Shown: positions 10,326 to 20,625, numbered from the stretch's first letter. The stretch: 64,000 nt of DNA from Ovis canadensis (GCF_042477335.2 NC_091250.1:129739384-129803383); one strand, 5' to 3'. A program made the numbers and translations. The notes: generated from the sequence alone by a model not told the origin.

Positions 10326-10770
10326 TTTAAAAGGGGGACACTTGTTTGATGTCAAACTTCAGTTGGAAAAGCTAGAAAGACACCAAACTCATCCAAAAAA
10401 TCATGTAACCACTTGATCCGGCCCTCTAGTGACAAACCATATGAATATGTGGACAGTCAGCCCACCTTGGGCATTTCCTGTACAATTTTCAACATAGCTG
10501 GGATCAAGCTGTACCTGGAATTTTGTGTTCAGCTCTTCTCACATAACATATAACATGCTAGCATCTAAAATCATTACAACTTCTTCCCGATCACAAAATT
10601 GCAATCTGCTCATGGCAAAAAGAAACAAATCAGGCACCATCAGAGACGTGCAACAGAGAAAGTCCATGGGAAAAGAGAAAGTGAAAGTGCCCCCACAGTC
10701 TCCAGCCAGAAGGCAACTACCTGGAAGGTCACAACGGATAGGTGCGTACACTCCCCTCACCAGAGCAGAC
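10326..10770. other. No gene seen
   Basis: AT-leaning unassigned sequence. Two 73-107 aa frames overlap on opposite strands and show no domain. Confidence 0.5.
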
Positions 10771-10774
10771 CAGT

Positions 10775-11002
10775 GCTGGCTTCAGGATCAGGGCGGCTGG
10801 CTTCAGATCCCTCTGCCACAGGCAGCTCGTTACTGACCCCTCTGGGCGCACTGTTTTGTAAAGCAGGCTTGATCAGAGAGACCTACCCCATAAGGTTGCT
10901 GGAGGAATTAGCGAATGAATGAAAAGTATTTCCATAAGTGACTGAAAACAGGTAAGTGCTTAGAAGAGTACACAGTAAGTGCTCAATCAATGTCAGCTTG
11001 TG
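10775..11002 (+). mobile_element. MIR, long copy
   Basis: Long forward MIR: gcttcagatccctctgccac, taaggttgctggaggaatta, and the terminal cacagtaagtgctcaatcaa. The central part is decayed. Confidence 0.75.
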
Positions 11003-11039
11003 CAGCAAACACCCAGCAGACGCTGCGGTGCACTGCCAT

Positions 11040-11108
11040 GGCATGCCAGGTAATAACTTTACAGCCATAACTCAATTTATCTTCCCAGAACCCCCACACA
11101 GTAGATAC
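11040..11108 (-). mobile_element. MIR fragment
   Basis: Reversed MIR 3' part: actttacagccataactcaa and cagaacccccacacagtaga. Confidence 0.5.
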
Positions 11109-11276
11109 ATTTAAAAAAAAAAGTTTTTAATTGAAATACAGTTGCTATAGAATATTATATAAGGTTCAGGTGTGCAATGCAGTGACTCACAATTTTCAAA
11201 CATGATACTGCATTTATAGTTATTATAAACCACTGCCTGCATTCCTTGTGTTGCACAATATACTGCGTAGCTTATA

Positions 11277-11719
11277 CCTGGTGTGTGTGTCTGTGTTAGT
11301 CGCTCGGTCGTGTCCGACTCTTTGCAGCCCCATGGACTGTAGCCCGACAGGCTCCTCTGTCCGTGGAATTCTCCAGGCAAGAACACTGGAGAGTCGTTTC
11401 CTTCTTCAGGGGCTTCCTGCATAGCTCAGTCTGTAAAGAATCTGCCCGCAGTGCAGGAGACCCGAGTTCGATTCCTGGGTCAGGAAGATCCCCTGAAGAA
11501 GGAAATAGCAACTCATTCCAGTATCTTTGCCTGAAGAATCCCATGGACAGAGGAGCCTGGTGGGCTACAGTCCATGGGGTTGCAAGAGTCAGATACGACT
11601 GAGTGACTAAACCACCACCAACATTTCCTTCTTCTGGGGATCTTCCTGACCTAGAGATCGAACCCCAGTCTCCTGTACTGCGGCGGATTCTTTACCCTCT
11701 GAGCTATCGAGGAAGCCCC
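11277..11719 (-). mobile_element. Bov-tA SINE (outer), split
   Basis: Reversed tail (tagtcgctcggtcgtgtccg) at 11,297 and reversed head (gagctatcgaggaagcccc) ending at 11,719. Interrupted at tttccttcttc by a plus-strand Bov-tA. Confidence 0.9.
11408..11623 (+). mobile_element. Bov-tA SINE (inner), with perfect 11-bp TSD
   Basis: ggcttcctgcatagctcagt head to a tacgactgagtgactaaacc tail. Flanked by tttccttcttc at 11,397-11,407 and 11,624-11,634, inside the older minus-strand Bov-tA. Confidence 0.95.
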
Positions 11720-11874
11720 AGCTTATAGCTATTTCATACCTAATACTTTGTACCTGTTACCTCCCTACCCCTGTACGGCCCCTCCCCCCCGTGAGGAGAG
11801 GGACACCGTGGGGTGGGCTCTCATTACCCGAATTTTCTAGATGTGGGAACAGAGGCTGAGAAAGGGCCGCGTCA

Positions 11875-12143
11875 TCTGCTGCTAAGTCGCTTCAATTGTG
11901 TCCGAGTCTGTGAGACCCCATAGACAGCAGCCCACCAGGCTCCTCCATCCATGGGATTCTCCAGGCAAGAACACTGGAGTGGGTTGCCATTTCCTTCTCC
12001 AATGCATGAAAGTGAAAAGTGAAAGTGAAGTCGCTCAGTCATGTCCGACCCTCAGTGACCCCATGGACTGCAGCCCACCAGGCTCCTCCACGCGTGGGAT
12101 TTTCCAGGCAAGAGTGCTGGAGTGGGGCGCCATCGCCTTCTCT
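11875..12143 (-). mobile_element. Bov-A2 SINE (two Bov-A units)
   Basis: Reversed Bov-A2: tgctgctaagtcgcttcaat, first unit, linker aatgcatgaaagtgaaaagt, second unit ending gccatcgccttctc. No tRNA head, as expected of Bov-A2. A reversed MIR scrap (gatgtgggaacagaggctga) lies just upstream. Confidence 0.95.
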
Positions 12144-12145
12144 GT

Positions 12146-12715
12146 CTATCGGTGCAGTGGAACGATATTCCTCCCTTATAAGGAATGAACCACTGACACG
12201 CGCTTCGATGTGGATGAGCCTGGAGAACGTGAAGCTTAGTGCGAGAAGCCCATCACAGATGGCCGTGTACCGTGTGAGCCCACTCATAGTATGTTCCTGT
12301 GTCGTTTAGTCTCTAAGTCGTGTCCAGCTCTTTTGTGACCCCATGGACCCACCAGGGCCCACCAGGCTTTTCTGTCCATGGGGTTTCCCAGGCAACAATA
12401 CTGGAGCGGGTTGCCATTTCCTTCTCCGGAGGATCCCCTGAGTCTCCTGCTTGGCAGGTGGATTCTTCTCCACTGAGCCATCTGGGAAGCCCTGTGGTTC
12501 CATTCATAGGAAACAACCAGGACAGGCAAAGCCACAGACACAGACAGGGGCTGGGGTGGGGGGCAAGGAGTGACTGCTCCACAAGCTCGTCTCCCTTGGG
12601 GATAAAAATGTTCTGGAAGCAGATAGAGGGGCAGCTGCACATTGTGAATGAGCTGAATTCCACTGAATTGGACACTTGAAAACAGTGAATTTGGTGTTGG
12701 AAGAATTTCACCTCA
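12146..12715 (+). mobile_element. Old L1M-type 3' end, interrupted
   Basis: Two parts, 12,146-12,291 (cgatattcctcccttataag, gatgtggatgagcctggaga) and 12,493-12,715 (aaaatgttctggaagcagat, cactgaattggacacttgaa), split by a Bov-tA. Confidence 0.65.
12292..12492 (-). mobile_element. Bov-tA SINE nested in L1M
   Basis: Reversed tail (tagtctctaagtcgtgtcc) to reversed head (gagccatctgggaagccc). The B-box region is deleted between ggaggatcccc and tgagtctcctg. Confidence 0.9.
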
Positions 12716-12716
12716 A

Positions 12717-12824
12717 CTTTTTTTTTTGCCACACCAAGAGACGTGCGGATCTTAGTTTCCTGCCCAGGGATCGAACACCTGCCCTCTGCAGTGTAAGCCC
12801 AGTGTCCTAACCACTGGACCGCCA
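12717..12824 (-). mobile_element. CHR-2-type tRNA SINE
   Basis: T-run, then gatcttagtttcctgcccag, gggatcgaacacctgccctc and ctaaccactggaccgcca: a reversed CHR-2. Confidence 0.85.
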
Positions 12825-13475
12825 TTTTTAAAAACAAAGGGGAAAAAGGAAAACAAGAAAAGCCAGTGACACACCCAGGCTCGGGGTCATCGGGGTCACG
12901 CAGCCAGTGACGATCAAAGTAGCCAAGACGATTCTCCTGCGGGACCCACTTTCAGTCCACGCTGCAGAGCCCTTGGTTTATCAAGATTTACTCCCATCAC
13001 CCTGACCCCAATTTCCAGAAGCAGAGTCACGGGGTCACAGCTGCAGAGTGACGCATTTGGGGACAGAGCCTCACCCTGTGTGGGCACCTGGGTGGGCCGG
13101 AGCGAGGGCCACCAGCCTGGACCCTGAGAGCTCGGCCAGTGCAGGTAGGCCCGGGAGGGTGGAGGACGGGCCGGCCGTCTGGCCTGCACTTTCCGGTGAA
13201 GCCAGGGCTCTGGACACTCGACTCCTACCTGCCAGGGTTGTCTCTAACCCTGCTCTCATCCAGAAACCAGGACGTGAGGACAGGGTGGCTTCCCACTGCC
13301 CACAGAGGCCCATGTGGTTAATCAGGACATGAAGTTGCCTCTGGTTGCCGTGAGAACTCAAATCCTCACAGTACTTTGCTGGGCATATGTTCCCCCTCTG
13401 AAAATCGAGGTAACAGTGACTCAACCATAGGAAGGTTTCAGTGGGATTCAGACAGTTCCGGAAAAGGCCCTGAAA
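12825..13475. other. No gene seen
   Basis: GC-rich in the middle, with 90-117 aa antisense frame pairs. No domain, splice pattern or repeat I can name. Confidence 0.5.
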
Positions 13476-13476
13476 A

Positions 13477-13580
13477 ATGTTCTCTTTTGTTGTTGTTGGC
13501 TATACCACTGTTTGTGTACCGGCTCAGTTCCCTGACCCCTGACCAGAGATCAAACCCACGCCCCCTGTAGTGTGAAGCCT
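13477..13580 (-). mobile_element. CHR-type SINE fragment
   Basis: Reversed CHR body and B-box (gttccctgacccctgaccag, agatcaaacccacgccccct). The terminal head is missing or diverged. Confidence 0.65.
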
Positions 13581-13730
13581 GGAGTCCCATACTTTTGCAA
13601 TGTCTTGAAGAGCTGGTTATGGATGAGGGAATATGTCTGAGAGATGTTAATTGATAAGAGTAAGCAAGCTTCCTTGTTGAGCCTGGCGCCTGAGAAATAC
13701 ACACAACAACTGGGAGCTATTGTTATCATC

Positions 13731-13939
13731 TGTGCCTGTGCAGTCATGTCTGACTCTGTGACCCCAGGGACTGTAGCCCGCCAGGCTCCTCTGTCCATGG
13801 AATTTCCCGGGCAGGAATACTGGAGTGGGTTGCCATTTCCTTCTCCAGAAGATCTTCCTGTCCCGAGGATCGAACCTGCATCTCTTGCGTCTCCTGCATC
13901 GGCAAGCGAACTCTTTACCACTGAGCAATTTGGGGCTTT
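13731..13939 (-). mobile_element. Bov-tA SINE
   Basis: Reversed tail (gtgcagtcatgtctgactct) to reversed head (actctttaccactgagcaat). The B-box complement aggatcgaacctgcatctc is present. Confidence 0.9.
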
Positions 13940-14099
13940 TAATGCTTTGCCCACACAGGTTTCCATGCACATAGAGCATTTCTGGACCGCTACACAAGAA
14001 GCTGTGGACGCTACTTACTTCCTTCTAGAGTGAGCTGGGAAGGAGGCTTTGCACCCAATACCCTTCTGTTCTCTGGGAAGTTTTCATCGGGAGCTTGTA

Positions 14100-14388
14100 T
14101 TGTGTTTTTCTGTTTGTCTGTTTTTTGCTGCACCGGGTTTTCATTGCGGTGCTCCGGCTTTCTCAGATTGCAGCGAGCAGGGGCTGCTCTCCAGTGTGGT
14201 GCTCCGACTTCTCCCTGCAGTGGCCTCTCCTGCTGGGGACCACGGGCCCTAGGCTGCACAGGCTCACTGCTGTGGTGCTCAGGCTTAGTTGCCCCGAGGC
14301 ATGTGGGACCTTCCCTGATCAGGGACCAAGCCCACACTTCCTGCACTGTGAGGTGGATTCTTTACCGCTGGGCCACCAGGGAAGTCCA
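14100..14388 (-). mobile_element. CHR-1-type tRNA SINE
   Basis: gctgcaccgggttttcattg body start, GC-rich repeated body, gatcagggaccaagcccaca B-box complement, and gggccaccagggaagtcc head. Confidence 0.9.
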
Positions 14389-14489
14389 CTCATGACGTTT
14401 ATGATACAATAGTTTAAAATTTTAAAATTCTCCAAATTTTAAAAATGTTAGTTATTTTAGCCTTCTCAATTAACAGAAGAGGAAAATGG

Positions 14490-14680
14490 TGCCCCAAACT
14501 CACCTCCTCCAAGAAGTCCTCCTGGTGTCCAGGCACGCTGCCTCTCAGGAGGCAGGAACCCACTGCCTGTCACTGTCTATTTCCTTGGCAGCCTCTCCTG
14601 TGAGACTAGGAGGACCTGCAGGGGAGGGCCTGTGTGACTCATGCCTGCATCCCCAGGGCCCAGCCTTGAGTACAGCTGAG
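14490..14680 (+). mobile_element. L2-like LINE 3' end
   Basis: Weak resemblance to the L2 3' end, including ttggcagcctctcctgtgag and catgcctgcatccccagggc. Ancient and diverged. Confidence 0.4.
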
Positions 14681-14681
14681 T

Positions 14682-14785
14682 GAAGGGATGAGGCTCTGAA
14701 AGGTTAAGGCATCTGCCCAAGAAGACACAGAGAGTGGTGTTGTCAGATGAGACCCAGGTCTCTGGACTTGGGTTCCACTGCCCTC
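14682..14785 (-). mobile_element. MIR fragment
   Basis: Reversed core: atgaggctctgaaaggttaa, ggcatctgcccaagaagaca, cagatgagacccaggtctct. Confidence 0.7.
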
Positions 14786-15134
14786 CCCCACACACACACC
14801 CTCATGTCCCTGGGACAGGCCTCATCCTCCAGGTTGTAGGAACACAGTTCCTGCCCACTTACCATAAATTTCCCAAAGAGGACGCCTGAGAATCATCCAA
14901 ATGGCTGCCAGCCCTGGTGCAGCTGCTACAGGATTTGGGATTTGGGAGGAAAGGTTGCTCAGGCCCTGAGAGGCACCTGGGGATGCCCCGGGCATGGAAA
15001 ATGCCAGACTTTGCTCCCAGCAGAGCCGAGTAGAAAAGCCACAGGAACAAGGGTGGTCTGTCCTCCTATGTTGTATTATCTGACACTTCAAAACTGAGAT
15101 TTCAGCCTTCTAAATTTAGGCACAAACTTTTCAT
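14786..15134. other. No gene seen
   Basis: A (CA)n-like scrap at about 14,789-14,801; otherwise unassigned. Confidence 0.5.
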
Positions 15135-15346
15135 TCTTTTATTTTTTTATGTTTATTTGTGTTTGTTTACCTGGCTGTGCTGGGTCTTAGTTGCAGCATG
15201 CAGGATCTTTGCTTATGGCAATGTAGATCTTTGGTGGTGGCCTACGAACTCTCAGGTGTGGCACGTGGGATCCCAACCAGGGATCGGACCCAGGCCCCCT
15301 GCACTGGAGTGCAGAGTCTAAGCCACTGGACCACCAGGGAAGTCTC
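15135..15346 (-). mobile_element. CHR-type tRNA SINE
   Basis: T-rich start, ggctgtgctgggtcttagtt, aggatctttgcttatggcaa, gggatcggacccaggccccc and ctggaccaccagggaagtct. Confidence 0.85.
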
Positions 15347-15382
15347 AGCTCAAGCTTTTCTGACTTGGCAGAGTCCTTCCTT

Positions 15383-15605
15383 GGGTTTCCCTGGTGGCTC
15401 AGTTGATAAAACATCTGACTGCAATGCAGGAGACCTGGGATTGATCCCTGGGTCTGATCCCTGGGCCAGGAAGATCCCCCTGGAGAAGGGAATGGCAACT
15501 CACTCCAGTATTCTTGCCTGGAGAATCCCCATGGACAGATGACACTGGCGGGCTACAGTCCATGGGATCACAGAGTCGGACATGACTGAGCGACTGACAC
15601 TTTCA
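15383..15605 (+). mobile_element. Bov-tA SINE with duplicated B-box
   Basis: gggtttccctggtggctcag head. The B-box region is tandemly doubled: tgatccctgggtc at 15,442-15,454 and tgatccctgggcc at 15,455-15,467. Normal Bov-A body and tail follow. Confidence 0.95.
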
Positions 15606-15644
15606 CCTCACTTTTTCCCTTTCGCTTCCCAGGCAGAGACGTTG

Positions 15645-15730
15645 CCCTAGCCTGGACCATTTTGCTGATGAGGAAACTGAGGCAGAGAGGGTTAATGCCT
15701 CACTTGCAGATCACAGAGTTGTAAGTAGAG
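15645..15730 (-). mobile_element. MIR fragment
   Basis: gatgaggaaactgaggcaga, gagggttaatgcctcacttg, cagatcacagagttgtaagt: reversed MIR core, well preserved. Confidence 0.8.
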
Positions 15731-15995
15731 GAGAAAAGACCCTTCGGAGTCCAGAACATGTCTGGGTTCACGCTGGCACCTGCTACACAATGTTCCTGGA
15801 GTTGGGCTGCCTGGGTCTCCAATCACTTCTCACTTACAGGCTGTGGGAGGATTTGGCACAAGCACCCCACCCAGTGCCCGGCTCAGAGGAAGCTGGTGGC
15901 TATGGGCACAGAGACAGGAGCTTGGGGTCCGTGTGTCCTTCCTGGTGATCTTCGCAGCATCTGCTCATCTGCCCTGTGGGAAAATTGACATCTCA

Positions 15996-16013
15996 CCCCC
16001 CCCCCACCCCCCG
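15996..16013. repeat. C-rich simple repeat
   Basis: Nearly pure C-run next to the Bov-tA at 16,031. Confidence 0.85.
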
Positions 16014-16030
16014 CCATCGCAGAGAGAGTT

Positions 16031-16217
16031 GGGAAAGTGAAAGTCACTCAGTTGTGTCCGACTCTTTTCAACCCCAAGGACTGTACAGTCCATGGAATTC
16101 TCCAGGCCAGAATACTGGAGTGGGTAGCCCTTCTCTTCTCCAGGGGATCTTCCCAAACCCAGGGATCGAACCCAGGTCTCCTGAATTGCAGGCAGATTCC
16201 TTACCAGCTGAGCCACA
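16031..16217 (-). mobile_element. Bov-tA SINE
   Basis: Reversed tail gaaagtcactcagttgtgtc, the gtacagtccatggaattctc variant (tRNA-headed subfamily), B-box complement and gctgagccacacc. Confidence 0.9.
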
Positions 16218-16466
16218 CCAGCCTCCAACTCTGCCCAGAAGGGCCGGGGGCCTCCAGGAGCTCTGCCCATCTCAGGAGCAGCACCTGGCCTGGCTGCTGC
16301 CCTTTGGTCCTGCTGGCGACTGGCCTGCCTGCCCAAAGGCCAACAGCTGGCCCCTGGTCCATCAGCGCTGCCGGAGAGCCAGGCCTATCCAGAGCAGGCT
16401 GACTTCAGCCTCCCACTGTGCTTAGCAAACGTGTTTTCAGCTGACTGTCTCCCCTGACCGCCCCGA

Positions 16467-16638
16467 CTTTTTTTTTATTTGGCTGCTCCGGGTCTAAGTT
16501 AAGGCATTCAGATTTTTAGTTGGCAGCATGAGAACTCAGTTGCTGTGTGTGGGGTTTAGTTCCCCGATCAGGGATCAAACCCGGGTCCCCTGCATTGGGA
16601 GCACAGAATCTTAGCCACTGGACTGCCAGGGAAGTCCC
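16467..16638 (-). mobile_element. CHR-2-type tRNA SINE
   Basis: T-run, ggctgctccgggtctaagtt, gatcagggatcaaacccggg, ccactggactgccagggaag. Confidence 0.9.
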
Positions 16639-17465
16639 TTATCTGGGTGCTTTAAAACGGAGACCCACGAAGCACGGGTCACAATCTGGACTGAAGAGAT
16701 TTCAAGGAAATAAGCTCATCCTTCTGTGGTTGACTTTTGAAGAGTTATCCTTTTGAGTCGTGATTCAATTTTTTTTTCTTTTTGCTCATATAAAGCCTTA
16801 AAAAATTTGGAGGAGGGACCCCGCTCCCTTCAATATCCTCCTTTGTAAACATGACTCTCTCAATTTTCTAGCCCTCAATTTACAAATAATGTAACTTCCA
16901 AAGTATTGGCAATATTGACATTTTAAAATAAAATTGTTACATCACTCAAATATAATCCATGCACTCTAAATTCCATAGCTTTTTGATACCCACTTATCAT
17001 CCACTTAAAAATTTGCGACAAGCTCTTTGACAATCAAATATATAGATTTGTTTCTTTTCCTCTGTAACTTTATATTTTCATCCTATTCCCTCCAGAATTT
17101 TATTCTAATTTAATAGAAGATATTTGCATGTTTAGAGTAATTTACAGTTATCCAATCATTATTTTTTCCTCTAACAAAAAATCCTTATATAAATTGAAAT
17201 TAATTTCATTTCACTTCAAAACTCTATGGGCTTAAAAAAAAACTTACTTATGGGGTGAGTTATCAACACCAAAATGCTTAATAAAAATGTCATATGTGAT
17301 ACATTTTGATAAATAATTACTGAACATAAAAGTAAAATTTTGCTTTAAATTTGCTAAGGCTGAATTAGCTCATGATATCCATGGGTGAATATTGTTTACA
17401 GTTAAAGTGAGGTTTAAGGTAGGTTTTATTTCTCTTTTTTGAATTTAGAGATAAAAGCCTATAAT
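16639..17465. other. AT-rich unassigned block
   Basis: About 820 bp of strongly AT-rich sequence with no open frame of note and no repeat I recognise. It contrasts with the GC-leaning flanks. Could be a very old LINE remnant or unique DNA. Confidence 0.5.
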
Positions 17466-17972
17466 TTGGGAAAGCTGTGGCAAATCTAGACAGTGTATTA
17501 AAAAGCAAAGACATCACTTTGCCAACAAAGGCCCATAGAGTCATAACTATGGTCTTTCCAGTAGTCATGTATGGATATGAGAGCTGGACTGCAAAGAAAG
17601 CTGAGCGCCAAAGACTTGGTGCTTTCAAACTGTAGTGTTGGAGAAGACTCTTGAGAATCCCTTGAACTGCAAGGAAATCAAACCAGTCAATCCTAAAAGA
17701 AATCAGTCCTGAATATTCATTGGAAAGACTGATGCTGGAGCTGGAGCTCCAATACTTTGGCCACCTAGTGGGAAGAGTCAACTTATTGGAAAAGACCCTG
17801 ATGCGGTGAAAGATTGAGGGCAGGAGGAGAAGGGGGCGACAGAGGATGAGATGGTTGGGTGGCATCACTAGCTCAATGGACATGAGTGTGAGGAAAGTCA
17901 GGAGATGGACTGGCGTGCTGCAGTCCATGGGGTCGCAGAGAGTCGGACACGACTGAGCGACTGAACAGCAGC
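17466..17972 (+). mobile_element. BovB LINE 3' end, about 500 bp
   Basis: Runs from the gtggcaaatctagacagtgt block through aaaagcaaagacatcacttt and gtcatgtatggatatgagag to gacacgactgagcgactgaa. Minor indels. Tail-to-tail with the BovB at 18,918. Confidence 0.95.
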
Positions 17973-18134
17973 CGCCATCTGTGCTCTGGTCCTGCCTGCC
18001 CCCAGCTCCTGCCCCCCGCTGCACACTCCCTGCCCCTGGGTGATCGGAGCTCACCCTCAGGCTGCATCTGTAAAATGGGGTGAGAGCACATGCGCCCATT
18101 CCATCGTCAGGTGGCTGTTAGAGCTGAGTAAGTG

Positions 18135-18312
18135 GGACCTCCCTGGTGGTCCAGCAGCTAAGACTCTGTTCCCAATGCAAGGGGCCTGGGTTCGATCCCT
18201 GGTCAGGGAACTAGATCTCACGTGCCGCAAGTAGGAATTCTGCCTGTTGCAACCAAAGACCCCTGTGCCTCAACTAAGACCCAGTGCAGCTAAATAAATG
18301 TATATATTTTTC
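18135..18312 (+). mobile_element. CHR-type tRNA SINE, long-body form
   Basis: gggacctccctggtggtcca head, gggttcgatccctggtcagg B-box, body ending aactaagacccagtgcagct and an aaataaatgtatatat tail. Confidence 0.9.
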
Positions 18313-18340
18313 CTTTCTAAAGAATTGAGTACATGCCCAC

Positions 18341-18665
18341 AGTGCTTCCCCGGTAGCTCACCTGGTAAAGAGTCTGCCTGCAATTCAGGGGACCCCGGTT
18401 TGATTCCTGGATCAGGAAGATCCACTGGAGAAGGGATAGGCTACCCACTCCAGTGTTCTTGGGCTTCCCTGGTGGCTCAGCTGCTAAAGAATCCGCCTGC
18501 AATGTGGGAGACCTGGGTTCGGTCCCTGGGTTGGGAAGATCCCCTGGAGAAGGGAACGGCTACCCACTCCAGTATTCTGGCCTGGAGAATTCTATGGACT
18601 TTATAGTCCACGGGGTCACAGAGTCGGACATGACTGAGCAACTTCCACGTTCACTTTCACTTCTC
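18341..18665 (+). mobile_element. Dimeric Bov-tA SINE
   Basis: First unit at about 18,343-18,461 (head through cactccagtgttctt) without a tail, fused directly to a complete second unit (gggcttccctggtggctcag) from about 18,462 to 18,665. Both units keep B-boxes (ccggtttgattcctgg; gggttcggtccctggg). Confidence 0.9.
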
Positions 18666-18917
18666 AGATTGCTGGGAGACAAAGAACCCCTTGGTCAGAG
18701 TTCACTTCCTCCTCCCCACCCTACCAACCCCTGCTTGGAGCCTTGAAGGGGTGGGCTGTTGAAAAGGGAGGCAATTCACACAGCACCGGGTCGCTGAGGG
18801 GTAGACCAGACCCAGTGTACGGCAGCCTGGACTGGATCCCGGAAACCACTGGTGTGTGAGCCCAGAAAAGACTTTTCTCTCGGGGGACCTCAGCTTCCCC
18901 TTTTCAAAAGCAGAATG
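18666..18917. other. No gene seen
   Basis: Unassigned spacer inside the tail-to-tail BovB pair. Confidence 0.5.
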
Positions 18918-19463
18918 ATTGCGGTTCAGTCACTCAGTTGTGCCTGACTCTTCAACACCATGAACTGCAGCATGCCAGGCTTCCTTGTCCTTTACTAACT
19001 CCCAGACTTTGCTCAAACTCATGTCCATTGAGTCAGTGATGCCATCCAACCATCTCATCCTCTGTCGCCCCCTTCTCCTCCTGCCCTCAATCTTTCCCAG
19101 CGTCAGGGTCTTTTCTAATGAGTCAGCCCTTCGCATCAGGTGGCCAAAATATTGGCGCTTCAGCATCAGTCTTTCCAATGAACATTCAGGACTGATTTCC
19201 TTTAGTATTAACCGGTTTGATCTCCTTGCAGTTCAAGGGACCCTCAAGAGTCTTCTCCAACACCACAGTTCAAAAGCATCAATTCTTTGGCACTCAGCTT
19301 TCTTTATAGTCCAACTCTCACATCCATACATGGCCACTGGAAAAACCATAGCCTTAATGAGACAGACCTTTGTTGGCAAAGTAATGTCTCTGCTTTTTAA
19401 TATACTCTCTAGGTTTGTCATTGCTTTTCTTCCAAAAGGCAAGCATCTTTAAATTTCACGGCT
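18918..19463 (-). mobile_element. BovB LINE 3' end, about 545 bp
   Basis: Reversed BovB from gttcagtcactcagttgtgc through tcatcctctgtcgccccctt and tgttggcaaagtaatgtctc to gcaagcatctttaaatttca. The reversed frame still encodes a stretch like ITLPTKVCLIKAMVFPVAMY from the old ORF C-terminus. Confidence 0.95.
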
Positions 19464-20182
19464 AAGTAGGGAGGCTGGGGTAGATGATGCTGGATATACC
19501 TAAGTATGGCTCAAGTGTTCTCTACCCACACCCACTCCTAGGCACGCCCAGATGGCCGTGACACCTTCTACTCACTGACCTGCCTGTGACTAGGTAACTC
19601 CCTGTGGCTAGTGTTAGTGGCCTGTAACCTCCCTGTGGTTCTTGCCACCCCACTGTCCCCACCCTCTCCACTTTGGGGACAGGGAAACTCCACCTGTCCT
19701 CCAGCCTCCAAGGGGCGGCACCTCCTGGCAGGCCAAGGACACAGGCAGCTCTGTCCCCCAGCCCAGTGGCTACTCGGCTTCACTGTGCAGCCCTGACCTC
19801 TCAACCACCCAGCCCCCGGTTCCCACCTCCGGGCCTCGAGGCTGGGGTGAGCCTTGAACTCAGGCAGCTGATCCATTTCCGGCATCAGGAATGCACCAAG
19901 AGCCTTCAGAGTTTCCCCAAGCCGGGCCTGGCAGTCAGCAGGGAGAGGGGCCAGGAGGGGGACATGCAGGCTGGGGGCTTGAGGCTCTGATTCATCAAGA
20001 GCTGGGCAGCCCACCTGAAATAGAGTGTCCTGCAGGGCAGGGCTGGGCTGGGCTGAGCTGAGCTGGGCCACCCTGGACACAGGCACATGTGGGGACCAGA
20101 AGGTTCCCCAAACACTATGTCCCCATGACCAGCATGTCCAGTAGAGGAAGAGCAGTTCCTGTCATTTTTCAGAAGTAACTGT
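19464..20182. other. No gene supported
   Basis: A 172-aa minus-strand frame (19,568-20,086) overlaps plus-strand frames of 60-105 aa; no domain is seen. A short gggct/gagct tandem run lies at about 20,038-20,066. Confidence 0.45.
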
Positions 20183-20456
20183 ACTCGTTTGTGGATTTCT
20201 GGCTGTGCCGCTGGGTCTTCGCTGCTTCCTGGGCTTCTCGCTGGGCGTGGGGAGCGGGGCCTGCTCTCCGGTGGCGCTGAGCTGGCTGCTCACTACAGTG
20301 GCTGCTCTTGCTGGGGAGCGCAGGCTCAGAAGTTGTGGCTCACGAGCTTAGCGGCTCCTCCGCACGTGGCTTCCTCCCAAACCAGGGAGCCCACGTCTCC
20401 CGAGGCGCCTGCATCAGCAGGTGGATTCTTTACCACCGAGCCACCAGGGAAGCCCA
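20183..20456 (-). mobile_element. CHR-1-type tRNA SINE
   Basis: tggctgtgccgctgggtctt start, GC-rich repeated body, gtggattctttaccaccgag and ccaccagggaagccc end. The B-box region is diverged. Confidence 0.85.
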
Positions 20457-20499
20457 GCTCCTGTAAGTGTTATATGCGTGATTTTACTTCCATATTTGT

Positions 20500-20625
20500 T
20501 TACTTTTTTTAAAGTATAGTTGATTTACAGTATTATACTAATTTCAAGGGTACAGCAATATTAATTTCAGGCGTGCAGCGTAGTGATTCAGTATTTTTGC
20601 AGATTTTACCCTAATTGCATTTATT
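20500..20625 (-). mobile_element. L1 3' UTR fragment
   Basis: aaagtatagttgatttacag, tgattcagtatttttgcaga. The short word taatttca(a/g)g is repeated, suggesting a small internal duplication. Confidence 0.75.

Larger units (their letters stand above)
11112..11792 (-). mobile_element. L1 3' UTR split by nested SINEs
   Basis: Parts 11,112-11,276 and 11,720-11,792 are adjacent pieces of one reversed ruminant L1 3' UTR (ttttaattgaaatacagttg; atacctaatactttgtacct). The split is a SINE pair flanked by an 8-bp duplication, agcttata, at 11,269-11,276 and 11,720-11,727. Confidence 0.8.

Noticed and set aside
20038-20066. Immunoglobulin switch-like gggct/gagct repeat
   Set aside because: Only about five units and no immunoglobulin sequence nearby; a short simple repeat is enough to explain it.
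19568-20086. 172-aa minus-strand frame
   Set aside because: No recognisable domain, and covered by plus-strand frames. Partly built on a short gggct/gagct repeat.
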